Source: Ectobius pallidus (taxonomy: Eukaryota; Arthropoda; Insecta; Blattodea; Ectobiidae). From it: DNA of 64,000 bases. The stretch lies in the NCBI GenBank assembly GCA_964059195.1, contig CAXKWD010000005.1, positions 97,477,882-97,541,881 of the forward strand, given 5' to 3'. The notes beneath the pieces are model-generated. The model was not told where the DNA came from, ran no database searches, and saw nothing but the letters and a program-made list of their open reading frames with translations. The stretch's first letter is position 1, and each line of letters starts with the position of its first letter. Position numbers and translations under genes: made by a program. Shown here piece after piece: positions 34,382 through 45,184 of the stretch.

Positions 34382-36140
34382 CTCGATTTCGACTTTTGTA
34401 ACGATCAGTAGGCCTATACTATTCTGTAAACTACAATAAGGCTATGCGAGAAAATAAACAATAATCAAAAACTTTTTTTTTCGTATTCAGATTGCTCCTT
34501 GCTCAAGATTTTTAAAGGTTTTCTAGAAGTTGGGTGATTTCATTTTCTATATAGTTTACATATTTTTACATAGTTTATACATTTTACATATTTTAAACTT
34601 ATTTTTTGTTTCAATAACTTAATCATATTAAAAATGAATATATCATGGTTTGTGTGGATTTGAGTTTTCCAAATTTCTGAAATTAGGTAAAGTGTTACGA
34701 GGAACTTACACAAAATAGACTTAATATTATATTTTCCACGCTTTTTTTTTTTTTTGAATTTCAGGTATTTATTTATAAAAATACAATCAATTATATAGGA
34801 CTTATTCAACAAACAGCCTCTTACTTTGATGCGGATAGTGGTGTAATACAGTTATATCAGTAGGCTATGCAGTGTTTCCTTTTCACCTAAAAAAATACGT
34901 AGGCTAGATTTTAGTATTTTCGCCAAACTATTCCCCTTAACTGAATCATAATAAACATGTATTCTATTCTTGTCTTTTGCCTATAACCTTGTTGTCATAA
35001 TTCATTTCTTATGAGAATTTTATAGCTGAAAACCATTAGTGCTGTCATAGATTTATAGTTCTGCAGAAATGTTATGGTACGCTGATGATTTATGTTTTCC
35101 TTTTTGCAGGTAACGTGACTCTTTGATGTTGCAACCTCTTGAGACCAGCGAGACAAATATGTAAGCATGCTATACATTTTACTGATAATTTGGAACACCT
35201 CGTAAAATATATAACTCGGAATTTCCTTTCCTTATACCTTGATTAACGTTCACACGGAGAGATTTTAGTCTTGTTCATTAATGTAATTTTTTGGGGGGAA
35301 GTAATAATTTTACGTTAAGAAGCTTTATTACACACTGGGTATATGAGTTTGTATGTCGGCCTATTTTTAGTTTATCTGATGTCAAATAATTTTACATTAT
35401 AATTCAATATATGATTGATTAATCCACCAATATACCATTAAAAAGGCATTTTGATTATGGATTTCTTGCTGAAAACGAAATGCCGTTTACATAAATTTCA
35501 TTCATCAAAATTAATGCATTACATATAAAAACATTAAAAATTTACATTAAAAACAGTTAAATTATATGCAGATATGTTGTAAAATTACATATTACAGAAA
35601 TAGGCGTATTATTTAAAATCATACATAAACACACAAGCTTAAAATCTTTGTTGCCTATTATAAAATCTGCAAATAAGACTTCTGTTATTGGCGTCTTAGT
35701 AGTTAAAATACAAAATGCACACAATTTGTTAAAATAAGAATTTCTCTGAGAATAAGAGATCTATATTTAAACATACTTACAAAGGTTAATCTTCTGTTCA
35801 GCAGGTGTCTAAATGGTTAAAACGTAAGATGTAGGCCTACACAGTTTATAAAATAGTGTTGCGTCAGATTAATGTCTAAAGACCTATTTATAATTGCTTT
35901 ACAAATGAAGATCTATGCAATTTTATCAGTATCTCAGAAGTCCTGGTGAAGCTCGGTAATTTTTTTATATTACAAATTCGTGTTCAGTAGAATATTGAGC
36001 CTATTAATCGATGAGATCATTTCGATACATGTAATAATACCATCATCAGTTACGTGCACATCATTGCCGTGAGTCTTGTTTTACCACATTGTGTATTATG
36101 TATAAAACTGACAATTTTGCCTTGCTTTTGTTGAATGATC
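34382..36140. other. No gene recognised
   Basis: Very AT-rich. Frames here are Lys/Ile/Tyr-rich and look compositional. No RNA gene or repeat boundary seen. Confidence 0.45.
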
Positions 36141-36142
36141 TG

Positions 36143-36237
36143 CGGGACATTTAAATGTATAAAAGGGACATTTCAAGTAAAATTAATTGCTTAGAACTTC
36201 CCACATACATTGCATGGTGCACTGTTGTTATTAATAG
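36143..36237 (+). repeat. Interspersed repeat shared with 31611-31706
   Basis: GGGACATTTAAATGTA, GGGACATTTCA, AAATTAATTGCTTAGA, TTGCATGGTGCACTGTTGTT, ATTAATAG; see the copy at 31611. Confidence 0.6.
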
Positions 36238-36239
36238 GC

Positions 36240-37470
36240 TGTATGTCAATGGGTTTTTCGCAAAATCATATAGGCCTACTTTAAAATAATGGCCCTGAAG
36301 TTTGCAGTTACAATACAGTACCGGTACACACTCGCTCATAAACTCAAAACAACATACAACATAAAAACATGCGAAACAGCACATTCACACTAATCACACT
36401 TTAATGTCTTAGCGCCGTAGGAAATCATATAGGCTACTCATCGACACATCCAGTGCTCGCACGCATTCTAATTACATACTCCTCAAAAACACACACAAAT
36501 CCTCGACACAGTAATACATTCACTTGAACACATATTCATTTTCAGAGACACAAGCCTACTTTTCTCACACATTATTATTGGCTCAGTAAAGTTGGAATAA
36601 TTTTGTGCAGATCTTTTTTCTCCCCCTTACCCCTACAATGAGCAGGTCTATGCGAAAACTTAAACCGGTAGAAATGAATTGTGTTGAACTATAGGCGAAG
36701 GAAGTCCCACGTATAATTAATGTCGTAGAATAATAGCAAACTAGCGATTCATGCTAGCTGAAATTATGGCTATATTCATAATGTTGGTATGGTTCTTTTT
36801 AAAACGATTTTCCATTGTGGGAAGTTGTGCGTCCACTCAGCCACAGTTCACACAAACTATGACACTACATTGTTCTCTGTTGCCATAAAATGTTGTATTT
36901 ACATTACATTTACCAACTTGTTCACATTACATAAATCTTACCCTTCTAGTTGAATCACACATCTGTAGAGAAGAATTACTTTGTAGTGCAATTAATAAGC
37001 ATAGATTTTCAGGTGAGGATTGGATTATACCGATACTACATTCAATCTAAAAACAATCCGTTAGGAATTATATTAGGCCTGTTAATTGCACAAAGGCTAA
37101 GTAAGGAGTGAAAAGTATATTAAATATATAATACAGATAAAGTATTCGGTAGCCATACATTTCGAAAGAATCCACGATCATTTATATCATTCGCTTCAAT
37201 TTATGTGAATGAGGCCTATATCACAATGGAGGCTTCTTACCTGTAACTTTCAAGGGGTATATCGAAAGGGAACAATGTCAAATATCAATACATAGATCTT
37301 ACATGTCTAGTTGAATCAAACATCAGGGTAGAAAAATTGTCGAGTACGCAATTAGGCCTAATAAGTATAGATTTTCATAAAAGCTGAAAGAAACACTGTT
37401 ATACAAAAACATAAACATTTACGAAATGGACCATTGGACCAACCAAGGGAGATCATAAAGTCTAATCTCG
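36240..37470. other. No gene recognised
   Basis: AT-rich sequence. Short A/C-rich stretches (near 36440-36540) read as ACACA repeats. Two blocks sharing TCTTAC-TTCTAGTTGAATCA-ACATC (near 36940 and 37300) suggest an old local duplication of about 100 bases. Confidence 0.4.
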
Positions 37471-37474
37471 ATTT

Positions 37475-37570
37475 TTTAATTTACCTAGTTTGTGGCAACT
37501 CGGCCGTTAATTGGTTGACCTCGAGGACCAATCAAAATGCTTAAGGCTTCGAACATCCGCAAAATATAAT
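37475..37570 (-). repeat. Fragment of long repeat family A/B
   Basis: On the minus strand: TTCGAAGC, CATTTTGATTGG, CAACCAAT, AACTAGGTAAAT. These blocks occur in the same order at about 1727-1795 in copy A. Confidence 0.5.
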
Positions 37571-38679
37571 ATAGATATACTTTGACGAGGTTCAGTAAGG
37601 ATAATATCACGTGTATAAAAATCCTGGACAGGGCAATGGACTAGAATGGAGGCGGAACGTTGAAAGGACGTACACGTGCTTTATGCTAATGCCATAGCGG
37701 AACCTCAGATAAAACAAGAGGCTTTTTCCCCCTCGAGTGTTTATATTAACTAACCGGGGTGCGACGCGTTTCCGGCACGCACGAACTCACGCACGAGCCC
37801 TCATCCGATTGTAATTTATAGTAGCCCACATGGTCTACACTTAGCCATCACCATTGCCCTTAACCCAATTCCGAAACATATTATTCTTTCAAATAATATT
37901 TAAGTTAGGCCAACCTCTGCTTATCATTTTGAGGGAAAAACATAACATGAACGAATCAAAACATAAACCATTGAGAAAAAAGGGTTAACTAATGAAGAAT
38001 TATTATAAAATACATGTTATAATATAAGATTTCCTCTGATATTGCTATCATATTTTCAATACCCGTATTTGAAAACTAGAATTCTCACTACTCGATTTCT
38101 CTATACTGGAATTCTCTTGAGTCCACCGGAAAATCATAGCAACATTAGGTCTACTCGTGCTTCGATTAAGTGTGGTTTGGTGAAATCAGTTTCAAGAATA
38201 TTGTGTTACACGTCGTGATATCAACACTTCTGCTTAAAATACCAAACATATTAACACTAACATCAGCATAACGACCGTTATATATATGTCATATAATTGA
38301 TATATTATATAATATCAGTTGTCCAAATTTAAACTCTGGGCATGGTCGACACTTAGCCTACTAAAAGTTGCTTTTCTGCTAGTTGCTACCATTTAAAAAA
38401 AAAGGATAGGGTAGAACATTTGCTAGTATATAATGCGATCATATGGAATTGAGGAACAATTTCAAGTGTGAAAAGTTAATATGGGCAACTGTATGGAAAG
38501 ATAACCTTTACGATAGCCTTGCTACATGGGGTCTGCTATTTCCTGAAAGCAGAATTGTGAACAAGTTAACACTAGAACAATGCAATCGTCAAGAAATAGA
38601 GAATATTATCATCCTTACGTTGGAGAAGGCCTAGCCCACTCCATTTCCGGACGCTGTCTTTTAAAAAAAGTGCCGGTAC

Positions 38680-38757
38680 ATGAAGGGATCACATGACTTA
38701 GTTGTCAGAGCTTTGACAACTAATCGCGAGGTTCTGAATTCGAATTCTGGTAAAACA
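38680..38757 (+). repeat. tRNA-like SINE head
   Basis: Box A-like TGACTTAGTTGTCAGAG (38694-38710) and box B-like ATTCGAATTC (38738-38747) at tRNA spacing, followed by an A-rich stretch. The anticodon arm does not fold cleanly, so I call a SINE head or tRNA relic rather than a tRNA gene. Confidence 0.45.
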
Positions 38758-38929
38758 AAATAATTTTATATTTCATCAGGCATTTCAAAAAATCCCATAT
38801 TATCTGGATTTAGGTATTTAGGTATCGGTATAACATAATTATCATAAATTAATTAGTTTTTAAAATTAACCAGAGATTTTAGTGGTGTGTCATATCGTAG
38901 GTCAGCTTATATTTGGGTAAGTTCTCAAT

Positions 38930-39530
38930 TGCAGTATCGACAGCATACGGTTCATTTGCATCACGAGCAGATATGACCACATCAGCCCTCTGGAAGCATT
39001 AAACTGGCTTCGACTCCATACACGCCGTGATTTTCACTCACTTCTGCTTCTGCAGTCCTCGACGTCATTCTATTTATTTTCATATTGCTTTCATACGCTT
39101 GCCTCTCATAATTTCCACACCCATTGTCGACATAACTTAACACTATCAGTACCATCCCACCGCACAGATCTTGATTCCACTTCGTTCATTATTTCCACAG
39201 GCTTATCACTTTCTACGTAATAAAGTAATTGGTTAGGAATGTTAATCATCTAAAAATGCCATAGGGCTAGATTTAATTTGTATTATTGGGTAGTGTTTTT
39301 ATTGTAATTGTAGTTATTATTGTAATTTTAATTGTTATTGTAATATCATTGTTGTAATTTTAACTATTATTGTAATTTCATATCTTAAACTTTAGTGTTA
39401 GTGCTATTTTTTTACGTATTGCACTTTTTCTTGCAATTTTTTGTATTCTAATTATAGTTTTTGGAATCCTGGTAGAGGGGAAGAGAAAACCTGATGGTCT
39501 TATTTCTTCCACGCTAAATAAATAAATAAA
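38930..39530 (+). pseudogene. LINE (Jockey/CR1-type) C-terminus and 3' end
   Basis: Translation from about 38933 gives SIDSIRFICITSRYDHISPL then EALNWLRLHTRRDFHSLLLL, and later VPSHRTDLDSTSFIIST. This is the IRFI-N---DHISP--ALNWL-L--RR and P-HRT-----SF order at the C-terminus of CR1/Jockey-group LINE proteins, with TAA codons after that. The 3' UTR ends with GGAATCCTGG, GAGGGGAAGAG, CTTATTTCTTCCACGCTAAA and an (AAAT)n tail (about 39512-39530), as in other LINE ends of insects. Heavily 5'-truncated and broken. Confidence 0.7.
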
Positions 39531-39616
39531 ATTAAAATCCAGTAAATAAATTATCCGTTGTGCGTGATTAATACACATATCACTGGTAGTGATTTATCTG
39601 CTTTAATTATCTAAGG

Positions 39617-39864
39617 CAGCGTTTCTCAACCTTTTTGAACCCGAGGACCTCTAAAATGCCTAAAAAAAATTACGGACCCCTAATTTTACATCCCGTTTTT
39701 AAAAGAAGGTCTATATTCGTAATATTTGGGGTATTAATTATAGGTCATTATAACGAAATATGTGAAAAAATTTTACTTCTTTACTTTTCACTTGCTTTAT
39801 ATTTTTTAATTATGTCTGCGGACCATTTGCACCATCTTCGCGGACCATAGGTTGAGAAACGCTG
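39617..39864. mobile_element. hAT-type MITE, 248 bp
   Basis: Perfect 15-bp ends CAGCGTTTCTCAACC and GGTTGAGAAACGCTG. The flanks ATCTAAGG (39609-39616) and CTCTAAGG (39865-39872) match at 7 of 8 positions, an 8-bp duplication with one change. CAG-G-TTCTCAACC ends are known from hAT elements of the Charlie type. The inside contains GGACC and GCGGACCAT blocks near the ends in inverted orientation. The open frame 39635-39850 has no coding significance. Confidence 0.88.
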
Positions 39865-39899
39865 CTCTAAGGAAAAGAAGCAATCTTACCTTCGGTATG

Positions 39900-40560
39900 T
39901 TGAAATAATCTCATCGTGTTAGATCAACTGTGAAGAATCAGTACTCGCTAGTGAGCAGGTCGGGTTTCATATAAGAGAGGTCTTGTTCTCCTGATTTGGT
40001 TTTATCGAGGCTTGTGGTAGGTGTAGTGTTGCATTGGCAACCATTATGGTATGGGGTTCGGTTTCGATGACGTTGTGCACGAGGGAGCTTGACTGCAGTA
40101 AAACCGGATATCCATTAGACCGTGGGGAACCACTTGCGGGGCAGCCTTTAGCCTGCAATGTTATCCCAGTATGTAGCATATCCCTCAAATTCGTATTTTT
40201 AAATCCCTGCTCATGATGTCTTCGATCGAATTTGAAGGTGCACAGCACCGCAGGTAGATACTTCTAACGTTATCTTAGAGGAAAGTAATTTTAAGGGGTG
40301 CCTTTTTTCTTCAGCAGTACACTCATTTCTAGGTTGGGAAAAATTGATGAAGCCTACATGAAATGAATACATTCATTTCGTAGATATTTATTTAATTTTA
40401 AAATAATGTACCTTAAATTAAGTTATTTAAACTTTTTAACTGTTAAAATTTGCCGTATTTGACATTTTGTCGACTATCAGACTACACGGTTCGAATCAGA
40501 GAATACCACAAATTTTGTTTAAGATTTTATCATTGCTTTTTCTAGTTTAAGATAGGCGTA
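39900..40560. other. No gene recognised
   Basis: A minus-strand frame at 39967-40248 has more even composition than its neighbours and GC-richer sequence, but I cannot assign a domain. The rest is AT-rich. Confidence 0.35.
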
Positions 40561-40565
40561 ACAGT

Positions 40566-40990
40566 AACTACCAGTAAAAGAGGACTGGAGAAAACTGCAT
40601 AATGAGCTTTATAATCTGTACTCTTCACCGAATATTGTAAGGGTAATTAATCACGGAGGAGAAATGGCCTGGACATGTTGCGCGCATAGGGGAGGAAATA
40701 CATAATTATCTAAAAAATATTGACTGTGAGACCTGAAGGAAACAGACCGTTTGGAAGACCTAGACGTAGGTGGGAGGACAATATTAGAATAGATTTAAGG
40801 GAAGTAGGATTTGTGAGGGATAGTTAGATGGAGTTAGCACAGAATAAGATTGAAAGCCGGGCTCATGTAAGTGCGGATGCGGCAATGAACCTGTGGGTTC
40901 CATAAAAAAGATAATTGGCTATTCATTTAGCTTACTTAAGAATTGTATATTGCTATTGAAGAAGTAAGCTTAAGTAAGCAAGTAAGTAGG
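40566..40990 (+). pseudogene. LINE C-terminal fragment and 3' tail, second copy
   Basis: Translation gives DWRKLHNELYNLYSSPNIVR, a frameshift into EKWPGHVARIGEE, another shift, then PFGRPRRRWEDNIRIDLREV, a TAG, MELAQNKIESRAHVS and ADAAMNLWVP-stop. This is the same LINE protein C-terminus as at 19461-19800. The 3' UTR shares GCTTACTTAAGAATTGTATA and TATTGAAGAAGTAAGC and ends in an (AAGT)n-like tail near 40970-40990. The two copies differ in their frameshifts, so they are independent insertions of one family. Confidence 0.75.
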
Positions 40991-40994
40991 CTTA

Positions 40995-42935
40995 ATGAGA
41001 TAGAGTAACAAGAATTGAAAATTATATTCTGATTTGTATTCAATTTTATCCAAATGCGGTATCCTATAATATTTCCCACCTTACCCCATGATAGACAATT
41101 TGTTATGCTGAATTACTGCAGCCCCTAGTGGATTTGTTTTAAATCACTACAAGAGTATAGTGACAATAGGTGAAAGAATACCGTTTTATTATAAATCATA
41201 TATCATTTCTATATTTGTTAAGCACATTGTTACCAAGAATAAAACAAGAAAAAAAATTAGGTGCAAATTTCGTTCTTCTGTTGTGAGGCACAGGTCTACG
41301 CCTGTCTTTTTACAAAACGCATTGCTGCATGTCGTATTTCCAAACAGCTGACAAATTAGGTATCTCCCTATATTCTACTCTCTCGCTTGTACGTGACATC
41401 CATTTCTGTGTGCTATCGTCGTCATGGCATTCTATGAGATGGCTTTGCTCCCTTTCGTAGCCATTTATTTCATACGTGTATTTTTACATGTTTATTTTTC
41501 CCATTCATGTATTTTTACATGTCTATTTTTCCGTTAAACGATAGCGATATCCGAAATAACGGATTTAATTCATGTTCAGGACTTTAGGATTTTAACTATC
41601 AACATTTTATTATGCTTTGTCCTGCTTTTGAAAATTTGCTGATGGCAATCCTATGTAGAAACTCGCTTTTATAATTCGTCCTTCAGGATAACAATAAGCG
41701 GATCACATAAAATTTTATTACTTGGAAAAAAGTTATGTATGTTGGTTCTTCGCCAATTTAGTACTATCTCTCGAGAGTACAAATTAAGTTTTTATCTTGC
41801 CGATGGGAGTTGAACCATCAAGTAAACGAACGCTAGTTTTGCTGAGTAAAGAGGTGAAGATCGCTCAGCTGATGTTGCATAATAAGAAGAACGGTGAGCT
41901 CACAATCAATACCCAGAGGCAAATAGAAAATTTCTCGTCTCTCTGTTCTTGGAAGCCTCCTAGCAAGAGATTTGGCATAAAATCCTTTCAGCAGTGTAGC
42001 CATCGTAGTCTTGGCTGAATGGTTTACATGGATCCGACAAAGAAATAAGACGGCAATAAGAACAATGCTGTGAGATGGGATAGAACCTTCCTGGAAGCTC
42101 GTCTTTGCATCAGTTCTTGTTACTTTCACTTTAGTATTCTCGTTTCGTCCTCAATTTAGCAGAGCAATTAGCATGCTTCAAAGAACACCTAAAGTGTAAG
42201 AGCAAAACATATTCATACTCCAGTGTAAGGAACATCATCACGAGTTGCTTGAACATAAATTAGTTTTTGTTTGTTTGTTTGTTTGTTCGTTATAGACCGA
42301 AATGTTCCTTATATAATAATGTACTTAAGAGATCGAGAAGTAATACTTTTAACAATTTATTTTCTTTCTTTCCTTCTCTGAAACTGAACCAGATTATAAA
42401 AACATACAATGTTAGAAATTCAACAGGACATAACTTACAACAGCATACAGCACTGTATAAGTGATTCTGGTAATATCATAGCTTATAGTTGAAAATTAGG
42501 CCACATTATACAAAGAAAATCACATCTTTACCGCAGAGTATTCCGAAACTGTTGAATCATAGATAAGCCATGTTTCTTTGTCATTAGCGTTGTTTCAAGG
42601 TGTTATGTTTGCGTCATAAAACCTTAAAGTTGTTTTTATTTGCTGTAATAGTTATTCGTATATGATCTTAACTCCATGCTCAAAGAGCTATTTACAGAAT
42701 ATTTACATTAGACGCGGTTTAAACTGGTTATTTTGGATGAAACCTACCATTATAGGTTTGTAGCCTATATAAGCTTCACAAATTGATTATTGTGTTAATG
42801 GCTGTGTTGATGTGAGCAATGAAAAATTAAAAGCTTGGGCAATAAATAATACGCGTAGTAGTCTAATAGAATAAGTTTTAGTTCTTCCGATTGATTTGTA
42901 CAGACGGGTTGCAGATTTTGTGCCAAAACGTGAAG
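40995..42935. other. No gene recognised
   Basis: A minus-strand box B-like GGTTCAACTCC (near 41805-41817) hints at a further SINE, but box A is missing. TATTTTTACATGT-TATTTTTCC is doubled near 41480-41530. A (TTTG)n run lies at 42264-42288. No supported gene. Confidence 0.4.
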
Positions 42936-42944
42936 TTACATTTT

Positions 42945-43020
42945 ATATTTAGTGTTTTAAAGTCTTGGATTTATTATTTAATTTAGTTCATTTGAAACGA
43001 AAATTATATATAATTAATTT
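42945..43020 (+). repeat. 76-bp direct repeat, left copy
   Basis: TATTTAGTGTTTTAAAGTCT through TTCATTTGAAACGAAAATTA to TAATTAATTTT. It recurs at 43549-43708, interrupted by 71 inserted bases, with two differences in the shared part. Confidence 0.85.
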
Positions 43021-43021
43021 T

Positions 43022-43548
43022 CAGGGTGTTAATGAATAACACCGAAATATTTTATCTGAGTATAGAGGGGACGTAGACCAGCAACTTTTATTAAGAGATT
43101 TTTGCTCTATGGATTCAATTTTTCCTGTTACAGCACAAAATTTCCCAGGGCATGACCGCCACTGACTGCTAACATTTGAATAAATGAAAACAAAGAAACT
43201 GCGTTGTTAACACTGGAGTTGTGAATAAAATAACTAAAGTGGCAGCCAGTCATGTGATTAGTCTGTAAATTTAGCAGATTATGAAAACTCTAAATTATGA
43301 TATAGCTGGTCATGAATGATAGAGAATCAGGTTTTTGTGAATCACTAAGAAGGCATGAAGACAATTTAATGAAAATTTTAACCCTATTTCGCTTCATTAT
43401 TGACTTATGAGCACCAAATTGTAATAATATTAATGCCCTATAGCAATCACATTTTACGTCATAGAGCAAAAATCTCTAATAAAATTTACTCGTCTATGTT
43501 CCCTCTATACACAGGTAAAATATTTAGGTGTTATTCATTAACACCCTG
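43022..43548. mobile_element. Element with 89-bp terminal inverted repeats
   Basis: Both ends read inward as CAGGGTGTTAATGAATAACA, CC, AAATATTTTA, GTATAGAGGG, TTTTATTA, GAGATTTTTGCTCTATG with about 90% identity over about 89 bases. The tip itself contains the hairpin GGTGTTA-ATGAA-TAACACC. The inside (about 350 bases) has no coding frame. No short target duplication is evident. Instead, 76-bp direct repeats flank it. The class is not assigned; a hAT or other cut-and-paste relative is possible. Confidence 0.8.
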
Positions 43549-43708
43549 TATTTAGTGTTTTAAAATCTTTCTTCCTTTCTTTCTTTTTTCGTAGTTTTAC
43601 CTCTCCCTTTTAGGATTTAAGCGACCCAAGCCGCCCGGGCGTTTTAAAATCTTGGATTTATTATTTAATTTAGTTCATTTGAAACGAAAATTATGTATAA
43701 TTAATTTT
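43549..43708 (+). repeat. 76-bp direct repeat, right copy, interrupted
   Basis: Two parts, 43549-43569 and 43654-43708, together match 42945-43020 at about 74 of 76 positions. Between them lies a 71-bp insertion flanked by a 13-bp duplication. Confidence 0.8.
43570..43640 (-). mobile_element. Short retroposed insert, 13-bp target duplication
   Basis: GTTTTAAAATCTT is present on both sides (43557-43569 and 43641-43653). Read on the minus strand the insert starts GCCCGGGCGGCTTGGGTCGC and ends in AAAAAAGAAAGAAAGGAAGA, an A-rich tail. A 13-bp duplication plus an A-rich tail are marks of LINE-mediated retroposition. The source RNA is not identified. Confidence 0.7.
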
Positions 43709-43714
43709 ATGGTG

Positions 43715-44710
43715 TTAGCCTATAGCATAGTGTTGCTCAGAAGTACCAGCTTCAGATTGTATATTATTTCCATCAAAGGAGCGATTATTAGACACAGAAA
43801 CGGTATTGCTTCCGAAATTTATAAATTAAACATTGCATCAATTAATAGTGTACTGAATAATCGTTTACCAAATTTGGTACGTCATAGAACGTAAATTCTT
43901 ATATGACAGCATTGTGTTAAGCGATAAATGATGGTAATGAGGTCGAGGATACTCAAACAGGTTTTGTGGAATGTTCTATGATAGTAACACATTGCCACAC
44001 ATTTACTGTATATAGAAGACTACTTTCAGCTTCAGACAAGTAAGTAATTTTGTACTGTACTTAAGCACCTTTTAAAGTTAATTGTTGCGCTTGATACAGG
44101 AAAGTTGTATCCTATTAGAGTAAGTCTAGTTTGGGAAAGATCGTGGTAATGTAACCGAAAACTAACTAGCATTGATTGTGTTATATTCACTAGCTTCGAA
44201 TATCAATTGAAGGACTCAGTAAAAAGGTGGTATAAGTGACATTAGCCTAAAATTTGATTTCAGGTGATAAAACTACTCTCAGATCTGTGAATAGCTCGGG
44301 AAAAAATAGTTTTTACTTTTAAATTGAAGAACATTAAATTTTTAAACATAAAAAAAAACTTTTATACTTTTAAAGCATGAAATAAAATTTTCTGCACCTG
44401 TCACTTGTACCACTTTTTTTTTCTAAGCCCTTCATTAACAGTTTTGAAATAAAACTAATTCTGTTCTTTCTTACTGTATAGACTATATATATATATTCCA
44501 TTTCCCCACAGAGAATAATAAACTTTTCATGAACAGGTTGGGAATTCCTTTCTTCTAAGGTGCCTTGCATTACCAACTTGTACTATACGCGAAGAGCTTA
44601 TTAGGCCTAGGCCTATTTGTTGGTGACTGAATTTCATTTGCGCAGGCATTAATCATCTTGACCGAAAGTGAATAAAGCGAAGCTCCAAGAGTATATATTG
44701 CAACCAGCTG
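43715..44710. other. No gene recognised
   Basis: AT-rich sequence without a supported frame or bounded repeat; TTAGGCCTAGGCCTATTTG at 44603 is a doubled AGGCCT motif. Confidence 0.4.
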
Positions 44711-44715
44711 GCGCC

Positions 44716-44972
44716 TTTTCTAGCCTGTTTACTGCTACTGACGTGTAAATTCGTCATCTAAAATATTGCATAAAAGCAGGAACTATGTAAGTTGAATAGT
44801 TTATTGTCTTACGTAAAATGTGAAGATTTTTTCCTCTTGTTATTGCTGTCAAGCATGGATACCAGCTCTTTTACTAAAATTTTCCTCATCGATTCTAAGC
44901 TTAGAGGCCACGGATGCTGTTACTCGCTAATTGCTTATATAAATATTAAAAATTCAGCTCTATAAGAGAAAT
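44716..44972 (+). repeat. Unassigned 235-bp repeat, copy 3
   Basis: GTTTACTGCTACTGACGTGT, TTACGTAAAATGTGAAGATT, TTCCTCATCGATT and AAAATTCAGCTCTA follow the order of the family. Its start has lost the TTAACC form. Confidence 0.55.
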
Positions 44973-45109
44973 TCAAAATTTCCATGTACCTGGCTAATCA
45001 GTATTGCCATTCGAAAATTTTTGGCTTCTGAGAAAGGAAAAAGTCAGCAAAATGAACTGAGTGTCCAGAAAAAAATCTGCTCACATCTGTTACATTCACT
45101 AAAAATTCC

Positions 45110-45180
45110 ACGTTGGATTACCCGGGATTCGAATACTTGTTGCCGTGAAGGAAACCGAGCGTTGGGTTAAAGTAGGCTAC
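45110..45180 (-). repeat. Possible tRNA-like SINE head
   Basis: On the minus strand TATTCGAATCCCGGG gives a box B-like core (about 45126-45136). Box A is degenerate. Low confidence. Confidence 0.3.
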
Positions 45181-45184
45181 TCTG

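Noticed and set aside
36440..36540. Telomere-like or satellite repeat
   Set aside because: Only loose ACACA/CTCACA stretches; no TTAGG array or regular period.
38680..38757. Functional tRNA gene
   Set aside because: Anticodon stem does not fold properly and an A-rich SINE-like tail follows.
39967..40248. 93-codon minus frame
   Set aside because: Looks protein-like in part, but no known motif; possibly an old retroposed sequence.
41797..42129. Minus-strand frame and box B-like motif at 41.8-42.1 kb
   Set aside because: Box A is absent and the frame shows no domain; not enough to call a SINE or a gene.
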